A stretch of 42,051 nucleotides of DNA from JACRFW01 sp964531745 (GTDB lineage Bacteria; Patescibacteriota; Patescibacteriia; Magasanikbacterales; GWA2-37-8), in contig CAZHFX010000005.1 in assembly GCA_964531745.1 (NCBI GenBank), positions 1 to 42,051 of the forward strand, given 5' to 3'. Within the stretch, counting starts at the first letter, position 1. The number at the start of each line of letters is the position of its first letter. This document shows positions 15,072-23,331 of the stretch, in pieces. Both the position numbers and the translations under genes were made by a program. The notes under the pieces were generated by a model. It was not told the origin of the DNA and ran no database searches. It worked only from the letters and a program-made list of their open reading frames with translations.

Positions 15072-16577
15072 TTATTTTTTACAGCGCGCGTCTGCCTGCC
15101 AATCGGAGTAGGCGCCGCCGGCGCCCTCAATAATCTGTTTGGCGTACGTTTCTCCCGGATCGTCTTTTTGGTTGGGCGCGCCTTCACAGCGCGTAATTTG
15201 GTGATGCGTAAAAATTCCGTTGCCGCCGCTGAGAAGACTGTCAACTTTATTTGTTTTTTCTATGCCGTATTTGGCTGAAAGTTTTTTCACCAATTCAATC
15301 ACCGCTCTTTTTTGCGCGCCATTGGCGAGCAGTTCGCTTTCGTTCATTCCCATAATTTCAATGCCGATGCCGCCATCGTTGAGGTTAAAACCGGAGCTGC
15401 CTCCTTGGCAAATAACGTGCTCTTCCAATTTTTCCGTTACTTGGTGGGCTTGGCCGGCGAGGTCAACAATGATTTGGCAAATACTGCCTCGCGATTGGGA
15501 GCCAGACCAATCTTTCACTATGCCGCGCGGCGAGGCGGAAGAGCCGGTGACAGTGTAGTGCAAGGCGATGCCTTTGATGGCAACCGGTTTTTTACAGGTG
15601 TCGCCAAATTTGACGCTATAGCGCGCGTAGGGGAATACGTCGCCGGAAAGGCCGAGGTCATCGGCGAGAGTTTGCGTCCGTCCGGCCACCGCCCCGCCGC
15701 AGTTGCCGGCAATGCCGCTTGGTTTTTCTGAACCGGCTTCCGAACCATCAAAATCCTTTTTTTCAATATATAGTATTTTTAAGGCTTTGAAATTTACCAG
15801 GTCGGGGTTGATGGTGTAGAGAATGGCGTAGGAGCCCCACATAATGACGAGGCCGACAACTATTTGGCCGATTCGTTTATATCCTTCCACCTTTCCTTCG
15901 CCGCCGGCGGAGAGAATAATTCGGACTCCGCTCATGATAATCATCACGGCGGCCATGATACTGCCTACCGCCAGGCCGAATTTATAAATTGCCGCCACCA
16001 GCTCGCCGATATAGGGCAAATGAATATAACCTTCGCTGTCCAGGGTATTTTGGACATCCGTAAAGGAAAGACCGGGGATATGAAATTCTAAAAGCGGTTT
16101 TTTAATCCCCAAATCTGCCGCTATCGCCGAAAAAGCCGCTTTATCGGGGTTTTCGTTCTCGCGCCATTTGTTGTAGGCGGCGTCGTTCATCCAACACACC
16201 TTTTGGTCAACATTTCGGCACAACCCCTCGCCCCCCACCGCCCTGGCGGGGTTGCAGGCGTTATCGGTGCGGCAGGGAACGGTGGTTTTGATCAACATTT
16301 TTTTTTGTGACGACAAGTATGACTCGTTCACGCCGCAGACCGCGCCGGTAAAAAAGTGGCAACCGGGTTTTTTACAGGCTTCGGCGGTTGAAATATCTTT
16401 TTGGCACTCGGCGGCCGTGATGGCCCCTCCCAATTCGTCAGCATAACCCGGCACAGTAATTTCGCAGACACACATGCCGCCGCTGTCGGCCGTCAGAGTC
16501 GCTTGAGGAAAAATAAAAAATAATGACGTTAGCCAAAATATAGCAGCAATGGCGATTGGTTTTTTTTTAGCGGCCAT
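15072..16577 (-). CDS. Secreted fusion: cysteine-rich region, pilin-like two-helix membrane segment, N-acetylmuramoyl-L-alanine amidase (Amidase_2)
   Basis: The 501-residue protein has a signal peptide (about 1-30) and a region rich in cysteines to about residue 130. Two membrane helices follow (about 202-222 and 235-255) with the pilin-like pattern: a short GGE turn, YKRIGQIV, and ending in ILYTINPDLVNF. The C-terminal part (about 315-490) is an Amidase_2 domain with zinc-site candidates H340 (ALHYT), H458/H459 (FTHHQ) and D473 (DDPG), plus GIGIEIMG. Such amidases cut the bond between N-acetylmuramic acid and L-alanine in peptidoglycan. A wall hydrolase tied to a pilin-like anchor would suit local wall opening for a secretion or pilus machine (inference). 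It ends the leftward run that starts at clpC. Confidence 0.83.
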   Translation of the reverse strand: MAAKKKPIAIAAIFWLTSLFFIFPQATLTADSGGMCVCEITVPGYADELGGAITAAECQKDISTAEACKKPGCHFFTGAVCGVNESYLSSQKKMLIKTTVPCRTDNACNPARAVGGEGLCRNVDQKVCWMNDAAYNKWRENENPDKAAFSAIAADLGIKKPLLEFHIPGLSFTDVQNTLDSEGYIHLPYIGELVAAIYKFGLAVGSIMAAVMIIMSGVRIILSAGGEGKVEGYKRIGQIVVGLVIMWGSYAILYTINPDLVNFKALKILYIEKKDFDGSEAGSEKPSGIAGNCGGAVAGRTQTLADDLGLSGDVFPYARYSVKFGDTCKKPVAIKGIALHYTVTGSSASPRGIVKDWSGSQSRGSICQIIVDLAGQAHQVTEKLEEHVICQGGSSGFNLNDGGIGIEIMGMNESELLANGAQKRAVIELVKKLSAKYGIEKTNKVDSLLSGGNGIFTHHQITRCEGAPNQKDDPGETYAKQIIEGAGGAYSDWQADARCKK

Positions 16578-16586
16578 GATTATTCG

Positions 16587-17243
16587 CTAGGGCTGAATAA
16601 ACGCCGTAAGCATTTGTTCAATTTCCACTCCCTCCTCCAGATTGATTTGTTTATTATTCACGAATAGAGCCGGAGAAACGGCAATGCCGCTGTCACGGGT
16701 TGTCGCGGCGGCATTCAAAACGGCTTGTTTGGTGGCTGGTAGTTTAGTGCAATTTATCAACTGATTATCGTTCAATTTCAGTGATTTGGCGGCAATGGCT
16801 AGAGCATTTTCGCTGATGTTTGGTTCGGTTATTAAAATTTGCAACAAGGGCCAGAATCCGCGGTCGGAAGCAGAGCACCAGAGAGCTTTATGAGCTAGAA
16901 GCGCTCCGCCCCAGAGATGCTCGCCGAAGGTTGGTTTAAAAATCAAACGAACGGCAGTGGGGTGTTTATTGACGAAATTGATGGTAGTAGCAAGGAGCGC
17001 GCGCGTGCCGGTGTCGGAGAGGTCGCCGAAGACAACAAGAGTAAGCGGCGCGCCGGGATTCCCCAACAGCGGATCGGCGAGTGTCGTGGGTAATTCAATG
17101 GCGAACGGGCTCACGAGCGGTCTGTCCACTGTCTTGACGGTGATGGAACGGGCAGTTTTGATTTGACGCGCCAAAAGCCCGGCGGCCAAAAGGATAGCCA
17201 GCGCCAGGCCGAGGAATAGTTTTTTATTAGATGAAAGGAGCAT
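16587..17243 (-). CDS. Anchored DsbA-fold protein lacking catalytic cysteines
   Basis: The 218-residue product has one N-terminal membrane helix (about 8-26). A DsbA/thioredoxin-like domain starts at GNPGAPLTLVVFGD. Where family members have C-P-x-C, this protein has S76-D-T-G79, so both catalytic cysteines are gone. The cis-proline loop remains (S190-P191-A-L-F-V-N-N). Cysteines remain only at 133 and 165. It cannot perform CXXC redox chemistry, so a binding or chaperone-like role is more likely. It lies 9 nt before the amidase fusion and is probably co-transcribed with it. Confidence 0.75.
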   Translation of the reverse strand: MLLSSNKKLFLGLALAILLAAGLLARQIKTARSITVKTVDRPLVSPFAIELPTTLADPLLGNPGAPLTLVVFGDLSDTGTRALLATTINFVNKHPTAVRLIFKPTFGEHLWGGALLAHKALWCSASDRGFWPLLQILITEPNISENALAIAAKSLKLNDNQLINCTKLPATKQAVLNAAATTRDSGIAVSPALFVNNKQINLEEGVEIEQMLTAFIQP

Positions 17244-17255
17244 AGGGCGCTTGGC

Positions 17256-18482
17256 TTATAAATTCACTTGGAAAGCCCCGGTTTGGCGATGGTCGGTGAA
17301 GAGGATTTTATTTTTTGTGGCGTCATATGAGATGGAGTCAAAAGTATAATCTTGATCCAGCGCCACTGGTGTTTTTAACCCGGTTTTCAAATCAATTTTA
17401 TATAAATCATCTGGTTCATCGGCCGCCACCGCCGGGGACATTCCGGCTCCGGTGGGCAAATTTCTTGGCACGGCGCAAAAGAGCGTACTTTCATCGGCAA
17501 AAGCGCATTTTTTGGCCCAGGTATTGATTCCCAGCGTTTGGCGGTTACTGCCAATCGCGTCGCCATAGGCGTTTGCCACCCATAACTCCGGTTTGAAGTC
17601 ACTGCGAGCGCTATCCACGCTATAGAGTAGTTGTTGGCCGTTAGGCGACCACTGGGGTTGGAAATCCAAGCCCTCCACCACCAGCCCTTTGAAATTTTCA
17701 TGGTTAAGACCGATGAGCAGTATTTCCCGCCGGTCTGCTCCGAGCGGGTACCCGGTGTTGGAGAAGGCGACAGTTTGACGGCTGGGTGACCAGTCCACAA
17801 TAACCTTATCGGCATTGTCGCCGAGCGGCTCAATGAGTTTGGTGCCGGTGCCGTCGTCTTGAGTTGTAACCAGCCAGCGATTTTCCGGGGCGAGGCCGAT
17901 GCTCTTGGCGGCAATTTCATTACCATCATTGGAAAAGGAAAAATCTTCCCAATGTTTTGGCAAGCTGATTTGTTTTTTTGTCTCAAAATTGTAAACGATT
18001 TTTGAAGAGTCAGGGTATTCAATGACGGCCTTGTCTTTATTTTTGGCCCAGGTGACATTTTTTACGTTATAAAAAACCTGGTCGGAAAGCGGCGTTGCCA
18101 CCCCATCTTTTACCGTGTAAAATTTGCCATCAGCGGCGTTGTTGTAACGTAAATTGCCGCCTTCATTCATTGAGGCATAAAGTGTCTGGTCGGTGGTTAT
18201 TTTGGTGATAGGTTCGGGCCGATAGTAACCCGGGGCGGCGACACCGGGAGTAGTTACTGCGGCCGTGGGCAAGCCGCCAGCGGGCGTTGGTTGTCCTTCA
18301 GCACCGGGCGCCGGGCGGCCACCGGCCGTGGGAAGTTGGCCCCCGGGGGCGGCAGGCCCTGTTGAAGGAGGGGCCAGAGGCACCTGAGCTTTTTTGAAAG
18401 CGAGGTATAAACCGAAACCAATCAGAGCAGTTACTATGGTCAGGCCGAGGATGAGTAAGATACGTTTGAGCGTGGAGTTCAT
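17256..18482 (-). CDS. Anchored beta-propeller (TolB/WD40-like) protein
   Basis: The 408-residue protein has an N-terminal membrane helix (about 7-29). A Pro/Gly/Ala-rich linker covers about 35-88, like a wall-spanning spacer. Propeller-type repeats then run to the end, with motifs such as VDWSPSRQTVAFSN, FQPQWSPNGQQLLYSV and SISYDATKNKILFTD. These match the WSPDG-type blades of TolB-like propellers. The domain is probably outside the membrane and binds a partner. I do not recognise an exact function. It sits 12 nt before the cysteine-less DsbA-fold gene and 28 nt after the coiled-coil gene. Confidence 0.78.
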   Translation of the reverse strand: MNSTLKRILLILGLTIVTALIGFGLYLAFKKAQVPLAPPSTGPAAPGGQLPTAGGRPAPGAEGQPTPAGGLPTAAVTTPGVAAPGYYRPEPITKITTDQTLYASMNEGGNLRYNNAADGKFYTVKDGVATPLSDQVFYNVKNVTWAKNKDKAVIEYPDSSKIVYNFETKKQISLPKHWEDFSFSNDGNEIAAKSIGLAPENRWLVTTQDDGTGTKLIEPLGDNADKVIVDWSPSRQTVAFSNTGYPLGADRREILLIGLNHENFKGLVVEGLDFQPQWSPNGQQLLYSVDSARSDFKPELWVANAYGDAIGSNRQTLGINTWAKKCAFADESTLFCAVPRNLPTGAGMSPAVAADEPDDLYKIDLKTGLKTPVALDQDYTFDSISYDATKNKILFTDHRQTGAFQVNL

Positions 18483-18510
18483 AGAGCGAATTTATATGCT
18501 ATTGGTATTT

Positions 18511-19197
18511 TCAAGCCGGAGGCGCCGATGTTTGAGCTTCTTGTATGTCTTTCTGCGCCTGCAGTTTTATCACATTTTGCAGATTGTATATTTTAATGTT
18601 GATATTATCAATGTCTTTTTTTAATTCCTTCGCCTGTTTTTTCAGCAATTTTACTTCCAGCGATTTTCGGCTCATTTCTTCTAATTGTAAGGCGGTAAGC
18701 GGTACGCCGATTCCAAAAATAGAGAGAAGTAATTTGAAGAGCAGGATCAGCCACTGCCACCATTTGACTTTGAGTTTATTTATTTTTTTCTTTTTTTTAG
18801 TCAATTCTTCGTCCTTTTCTTTTTTTTCTTTAGTCAGTTGTTTTATTTTTTTTTGGTTCAAAAACCCTTTTAGCGCCCCCGCTGGCCGCAGAGATTGATT
18901 GAGCTCGTTTCGGCGGGCATTAGAGCGCTGGCGATCCCGCTCCATTTTTTCCGCCGCCCGGCGTTGGGCATTGTCATCTTTAAGCTGTTCGGGAGTTTGT
19001 TGATTTGGTCCAGTTTCTGGAGATCCAGCCGGTTGGCCGGTCGGCGTCGGTTCGCCGATGTCTCCTTTCATCAGATTGCCCGGTCCGGCTTCTTCATTCT
19101 CTCCGTATGGCTGGAATTGTTTTTGTTGGTCCCGACCAACCTCGGCGGCGGCGCGCCCCTGCTCAAAACGGTCGAGCGTCGGTGGTTTTTCCGCCAT
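18511..19197 (-). CDS. Hypothetical coiled-coil membrane protein
   Basis: I do not recognise this 228-residue protein. The first 110 residues are polar and rich in Gln, Pro and Glu, hence probably disordered. A highly charged Lys/Glu coiled coil follows (about 112-143). A hydrophobic stretch (about 146-170: WWQWLILLFKLLLSIFGIGVPL) comes next, then a second coiled coil (about 172-215). The pattern suggests a membrane-tethered scaffold. It stands 14 nt behind clpC and precedes three exported proteins on the same strand, in line with a shared envelope role. There is no sign of transfer or truncation. Confidence 0.62.
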   Translation of the reverse strand: MAEKPPTLDRFEQGRAAAEVGRDQQKQFQPYGENEEAGPGNLMKGDIGEPTPTGQPAGSPETGPNQQTPEQLKDDNAQRRAAEKMERDRQRSNARRNELNQSLRPAGALKGFLNQKKIKQLTKEKKEKDEELTKKKKKINKLKVKWWQWLILLFKLLLSIFGIGVPLTALQLEEMSRKSLEVKLLKKQAKELKKDIDNINIKIYNLQNVIKLQAQKDIQEAQTSAPPA

Positions 19198-19211
19198 ATG
19201 AGCGCGGCTAG

Positions 19212-21725
19212 TTATTTAAGCGCGAGTGTTTTTTCTCCGACGGTTAGAGTGTATTTTTTCTTGATTTTTCCTTGGAGAATAATTTCCGATATTAAGGCCT
19301 CAATTTGATTTCGGATATATTGCCGCACGGCTCGGGCGCCCATTTGGTTGGGTGGCAGTTGGGCCACTATCCATTCCAGCACTTTTTTGTCGGAAGAGAG
19401 AGTGGTGTGGTAGGTCTTGAGGCGGTTGTTGAAACTTTCTAGCTCCAGCGCGGCGATCGCCACCAGTTCCGGCTTTTTCAGCGATTCAAAAAAGCAGATT
19501 TGGTCCAGACGATTGATGACCTCAACCGAGAAGTAGTCTTTCAGTTTTTCCAACGCATGGGAGTGTGTTTCAGTTTTGGTGGCGCCGCCGCCGAAGCCGA
19601 GCAAGCCTTTTTTCATATCGGCGGCTCCGAGCGAGGTGGTAAGTATTAGTATAGCATGTTTTAGAGATATTTTTTTACCGGTGGAATCAGTGATCACCCC
19701 ATTTTCCAAAATTTGTAGCAGTAGTTTAACGATATCACGGTGTGCCTTGTCTATTTCATCAAACACCACCACGGAATGGGGGTTCATTTTTAATTTGTCG
19801 GTGAAATGGTTGGTTTCTTTGTAGCCCACATACCCGGCCGGGGAACCAAGGAGTTTTGACACACCGAAACTTTCGTTGAATTCACTCATATCTAGCTTAA
19901 TGAGCGCGTCCGGGCTGCCGTACAGCGCAAGCGCCACGGCTTTGGCAAGTTCGGTTTTGCCCACACCGCTCTCACCGACAAACAAGAACGACGCCAGCGG
20001 CCGGTCCGGGTTCCCGAGGCCGAGCTTGGCTTGGCGAATGAGCTGGCTAACTTGGGTGATAACTGCATCTTGGCCGATAACATAGTGTTTTAGGCGGTCG
20101 GCCAGCGCAGTTAAGGCATTGGCAGAATCAAGCATAAGCTCGGCAGGTGGTGTGCCGGTGATCTTAGCCACTTGTTCGGCGATATCGCGTTCGGTGATGG
20201 CGCCAAACCGGATTATTTTTTCGTTCTTGGATTTTAGGACAGCCTGTTTGATTTCGGCGCGCAATTTTTCTTCTTTATTTTTTAATTCTACCGCCTCGTT
20301 AAAACGGTCGTTGCCGGCCGCCGCCTCTTTGGCCAGGGTCGTTTTTTCTAGTTCTCTTTCCAGACGGAAGAGCTTGGTTGAGGCGGCAGTCCGTTTTACT
20401 GATAGCCGTTTGGCCGCGGCGGTTTCATCCAGCAGATCAATGGCTTTGTCCGGCAGAAATTTATTGGTGATGTAGCGCTCGGAGAGTTTTACCGCCGCGG
20501 CAATCGCCGGTTGGGTGATAGTAATGCGGTGGTAGAGTTCGTAATTTTCTTTGAGGCCGTTGAGGATTTTTACGGCATCTTCGGCGCTCGGCTCTTTGGC
20601 AATAACCGTCTGGAAGCGCCGCTCTAGCGCGGCATCGTTTTCAATGTATTTTTTATATTCAGCGGGCGTGGTGGCGCCAATACAGCGAATTTGACCGCGG
20701 GAGAGGGCCGGTTTCAGCAAATTAGCCGCGTCCATCGCCCCTTGGTTGGACCCGGCGCCGACGATGTTGTGCAGTTCGTCAATGAAGATGATGATATTCT
20801 GGTTATTCACGACTTCCTCAATAACTTGGCGCAAACGCGCCTCAAATTCGCCGCGGTAGATGGTGCCGGCTATGAGGAGACCCAGGTCAAGCGAGTAAAT
20901 TTTTTTGTTGAGCAATAAATCGGGGACATCACCCGCGAGGATTTTTTTGGCCAGCCCCTCTACAATGGCAGTTTTGCCGACACCCGGTTCGCCCAAAAGG
21001 AGCGGGTTGTTTTTGGTGCGGCGGCAGAGAATTTGGATGACTCGTTCTATTTCACGTTCCCGCCCGATGACTGGGTCAATGGTTTTCTGCGTTTTTTGGT
21101 CGGTAAGGTCGGTGGCAAAAAAATCCAGCGCGCTGTCTTTTTTCCGCCCTCTCTTTCCTTCTTTCGCCGGCTCCAATTGATCTAGCGCGGAGTCAATGGG
21201 GTTATGTTCTTCAAAATGTTCAACCATATCGCGGATGTCGCCTAAACGAGGGAAATGGCCGGCATTGGCCAGCACGGTTTCAATTTGCCGGTTTAGATCG
21301 TTGCGGTCAATGGCTTGGGCGGTTAAAATATCGTTAATGCGCCGATCATTTAAAAAAATAAGGGCGGCGAGCAGATGTTCGGTGCCGATGTAGTTGTGAT
21401 GATTTTCTTCGGCGATGGTGATGGCTTTTTCAAGCGTAATTTTGGCTCCGTTCCCGAGCGGGGTTAAAACTAATTCGACGGGGTTGCGCGAGGCGGTATT
21501 AGGCCTTTCGGCGCGTGCCGGCAAGGTAATAATGATTTTTTCAACCAAGGACGAGGTAATTTTAAAACGATGCATTATTTCCGCGGCTACCGACCCCTTT
21601 TGGTTTAGAAGGTTGAAAAATAGATGAATCGGCTCTACTTCCATGTGATGTAATTCCACGCTTAAATGGATGCTTTGAGCCAAAATGTCGCGCAGGTGGG
21701 CGGAGAAACGATCAAGTAAATTCAT
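19212..21725 (-). CDS. clpC: ATP-dependent Clp protease ATP-binding subunit (ClpC/ClpB family, ClpC-like)
   Basis: This 837-residue Hsp100 unfoldase has an N-terminal Clp_N double repeat (about 1-150). The first AAA module has Walker A GEPGVGKT (245-252) and Walker B FIDELH. A short middle coiled coil follows (about 440-490). The second AAA module has GESGVGKTE and VVFDEIDKAH. The short middle domain favours ClpC over ClpB. A LLGFGG loop in the second module resembles the (I/L/V)GF loop that docks on ClpP. The length is normal. It is the first gene of a leftward run to the amidase fusion. clpP is not in this window. Confidence 0.93.
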   Translation of the reverse strand: MNLLDRFSAHLRDILAQSIHLSVELHHMEVEPIHLFFNLLNQKGSVAAEIMHRFKITSSLVEKIIITLPARAERPNTASRNPVELVLTPLGNGAKITLEKAITIAEENHHNYIGTEHLLAALIFLNDRRINDILTAQAIDRNDLNRQIETVLANAGHFPRLGDIRDMVEHFEEHNPIDSALDQLEPAKEGKRGRKKDSALDFFATDLTDQKTQKTIDPVIGREREIERVIQILCRRTKNNPLLLGEPGVGKTAIVEGLAKKILAGDVPDLLLNKKIYSLDLGLLIAGTIYRGEFEARLRQVIEEVVNNQNIIIFIDELHNIVGAGSNQGAMDAANLLKPALSRGQIRCIGATTPAEYKKYIENDAALERRFQTVIAKEPSAEDAVKILNGLKENYELYHRITITQPAIAAAVKLSERYITNKFLPDKAIDLLDETAAAKRLSVKRTAASTKLFRLERELEKTTLAKEAAAGNDRFNEAVELKNKEEKLRAEIKQAVLKSKNEKIIRFGAITERDIAEQVAKITGTPPAELMLDSANALTALADRLKHYVIGQDAVITQVSQLIRQAKLGLGNPDRPLASFLFVGESGVGKTELAKAVALALYGSPDALIKLDMSEFNESFGVSKLLGSPAGYVGYKETNHFTDKLKMNPHSVVVFDEIDKAHRDIVKLLLQILENGVITDSTGKKISLKHAILILTTSLGAADMKKGLLGFGGGATKTETHSHALEKLKDYFSVEVINRLDQICFFESLKKPELVAIAALELESFNNRLKTYHTTLSSDKKVLEWIVAQLPPNQMGARAVRQYIRNQIEALISEIILQGKIKKKYTLTVGEKTLALK

Positions 21726-21730
21726 AATTG

Positions 21731-21806
21731 AAGCAAATTAAACCCGCCCGACTTCGCTACGACGAAGTCGTTGCGGGTGGGCAGAGTAAGTTTGTAAGCA
21801 AATTAA
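21731..21806. repeat. Palindromic element flanked by 11-bp direct repeats
   Basis: AAGCAAATTAA occurs at 21731-21741 and again at 21796-21806. Between them, ACCCGC (21743-21748) with CGACTTCG (21749-21756) pairs with CGAAGTCG (21763-21770) and GCGGGT (21773-21778). That makes a 14-bp stem with a 2-nt bulge. The layout looks like a small inserted element with a target duplication, or a hairpin in the clpC leader. Confidence 0.6.
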
Positions 21807-21832
21807 GCAAGCGGAAGGGTTTGCTTGGCTTA

Positions 21833-21861
21833 TTGCTGTTTCTATGTTTTCATTATATAAT
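21833..21861 (+). promoter_or_regulatory. Predicted promoter of the phosphomannomutase gene
   Basis: TTGCTG (21833-21838), 17 nt, TATAAT (21856-21861). The -10 lies in the palindrome ATTATATAAT and could serve both directions. The ATG follows 37 nt later behind AAGAAGAG, a weak ribosome-binding site. Confidence 0.6.
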
Positions 21862-21898
21862 GAAAATGCTTTTTCGTCAAAAATAAGAAGAGTTTTTT

Positions 21899-23095
21899 AT
21901 GGCCTTTCCCAGCCACATTTTTAAAGCATATGATATCCGCGGTTTAGCGGACACAGAGATTTCCACGGAGTTTGCCTATAGATTGGGGCGCGCTTTTGTC
22001 GTATTTTTGCGTCGGCGCGCGCTCCTCAAAGACGGCCAGGCGGTGGTAGTGGGAAGAGATATGCGCCAGACGAGTCCTTTTTTTGCGAAAGCGATTATCC
22101 AAGGTATTGAAGCGGAAGGAGTTGACGTGGTAGACGTGGGGTTGGTGTCAACTCCCTTGTTTAATTTTGCCTGCGCTCATTATTCGGAACATGCCGGCGG
22201 TATTATGGTGACCGCGAGCCATAATCCGGCGCAATATAATGGTTTCAAGTTGACATTAGGGAACGGTCTGCCGGTGGGTGGGCAAAGCGGCATGGGGGAA
22301 ATGCGCGAACTGGTGGAGCGCGGGCAATTTTTAGATATTCCCCACTCGGGTGCCGTTAAAATGTTTGATGTTTTGCCGGAGTATCTTAAAAAAATTTTTT
22401 CCATTATTTCACCGCAAACCATTCGTCCGCTCAAGGTGGTTATTGATGCCGGAAATGGAATGGCCAAGACCACTTTCCCTAAACTTATTGAGTCATTGCC
22501 GGTGAATGTAGAGTATCTTTTTTTGGAGCCAGACGGCACTTTTCCCAATCACGAAGCTAATCCGCTCAAAGTGGAAACGCTCGCGGCTCTGCAACGCCGC
22601 GTGACGGCGGTCGGCGCCGATTTTGGGTTCGCGTTGGATGGCGATGCCGACAGAATCGGTTTGGTGGATGAGCGGGGGAGAGTGGTTGATGCTTCATTTG
22701 TTGGCGCTTTGGTTGGTTTGGAGGTGCTTCGAGCGCACCCGCAGGCGCATATGCTCTACGATTTGCGCTCCAGTCAGATTGTTCCAGAGGTTTGGCGCGA
22801 AGCCGAAGGAACAGTGGAGATGTCAATGGTCGGCCATGCCAATATTAAAAAACGGATGAAAGAAAACGGCGCGGTTTTCGGGAGCGAGCTTTCTCTTCAT
22901 CTGTATTATCATGATATGTACGATTTGGAATCGTCCGATTTATCTTTTCTTTATATATTACAGGCTCTTTCCCGCCAGAAAAAAACTTTAAGCAGGCTTG
23001 TTGAACCGTTCCAAAAATATTGGCATTCCGGCGAGATTAATTTTTCCGCCAAAGGCGGGCACGCCTTTGGCGGGGAGTTTTTTGATCAGACATAG
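21899..23095 (+). CDS. Phosphomannomutase/phosphoglucomutase, domains I-III, cut by an in-frame TAG
   Basis: The enzyme interconverts hexose 6- and 1-phosphates through a phosphoserine. The phosphoserine site is TASHNP (Ser107) and the metal loop is DGDADR (247-252). The substrate loop reads GSELSLH, where the family usually has EMSGH or ELSGH. The frame ends at TAG (23093-23095, codon 399), just where the family passes into domain IV. After one ATT codon the same frame continues as 23099-23296 and encodes the missing domain. So this is one gene cut by a single nonsense codon, not a frameshift. A palindrome lies 20 nt before the stop. The product alone lacks the phosphate-binding domain and is probably inactive unless complemented. 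Confidence 0.88.
   Translation: MAFPSHIFKAYDIRGLADTEISTEFAYRLGRAFVVFLRRRALLKDGQAVVVGRDMRQTSPFFAKAIIQGIEAEGVDVVDVGLVSTPLFNFACAHYSEHAGGIMVTASHNPAQYNGFKLTLGNGLPVGGQSGMGEMRELVERGQFLDIPHSGAVKMFDVLPEYLKKIFSIISPQTIRPLKVVIDAGNGMAKTTFPKLIESLPVNVEYLFLEPDGTFPNHEANPLKVETLAALQRRVTAVGADFGFALDGDADRIGLVDERGRVVDASFVGALVGLEVLRAHPQAHMLYDLRSSQIVPEVWREAEGTVEMSMVGHANIKKRMKENGAVFGSELSLHLYYHDMYDLESSDLSFLYILQALSRQKKTLSRLVEPFQKYWHSGEINFSAKGGHAFGGEFFDQT
23046..23073. repeat. Short perfect palindrome inside the phosphomannomutase gene
   Basis: CCGCCAAAGGC (23046-23056) and GCCTTTGGCGG (23063-23073) form an 11-bp stem with a 6-nt loop. In frame it encodes the Gly-rich AKGGHAFGG, which is not expected at this point of the family and looks inserted. 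Confidence 0.7.
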
Positions 23096-23098
23096 ATT

Positions 23099-23296
23099 AT
23101 GAAGCGGGTTGAAGAAAAATACAGCGAAGAGGCAGTAAAAGGTTTTCATTTAGACGGCCTTTGGATGCAGTTTGATTGGGGCTGGTTTAATGTCCGGGTG
23201 AGCAACACCGAGCCGATGTTGCGTTTGAATTTGGAGGCTCCGACAGAAAAAGCGATGAAAGAAAAAGTGGCCGAAGTGAGCGCGTTGATAAAATAA
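23099..23296 (+). CDS. Phosphomannomutase/phosphoglucomutase domain IV, separated by in-frame TAG
   Basis: These 65 residues form the C-terminal domain of the preceding gene. KRVEEKYSEEAVKGFHLDGLW leads to FDWGWFNVRVSNTEPMLRLNLEA, where RVSNTEP is the phosphate-binding loop. The frame is the same as 21899-23095. Only TAG and one ATT codon separate them, and an ATG stands at the restart point. A ribosome finishing at the TAG could restart here, giving a two-chain enzyme, or the gene may be a recent pseudogene. No strong Shine-Dalgarno site stands directly before the ATG. The domain residues look intact, so decay would be recent. Confidence 0.8.
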   Translation: MKRVEEKYSEEAVKGFHLDGLWMQFDWGWFNVRVSNTEPMLRLNLEAPTEKAMKEKVAEVSALIK

Positions 23297-23331
23297 GACA
23301 CAAAACAAAAGAGCCATGGTGGTGCCCTTTT

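Noticed and set aside
23093..23095. Stop-codon reassignment to explain the in-frame TAG and the TAA at 36378
   Set aside because: TAG and TAA end dnaE, pheS, uvrA and others at the expected family length, so a global recoding does not fit.
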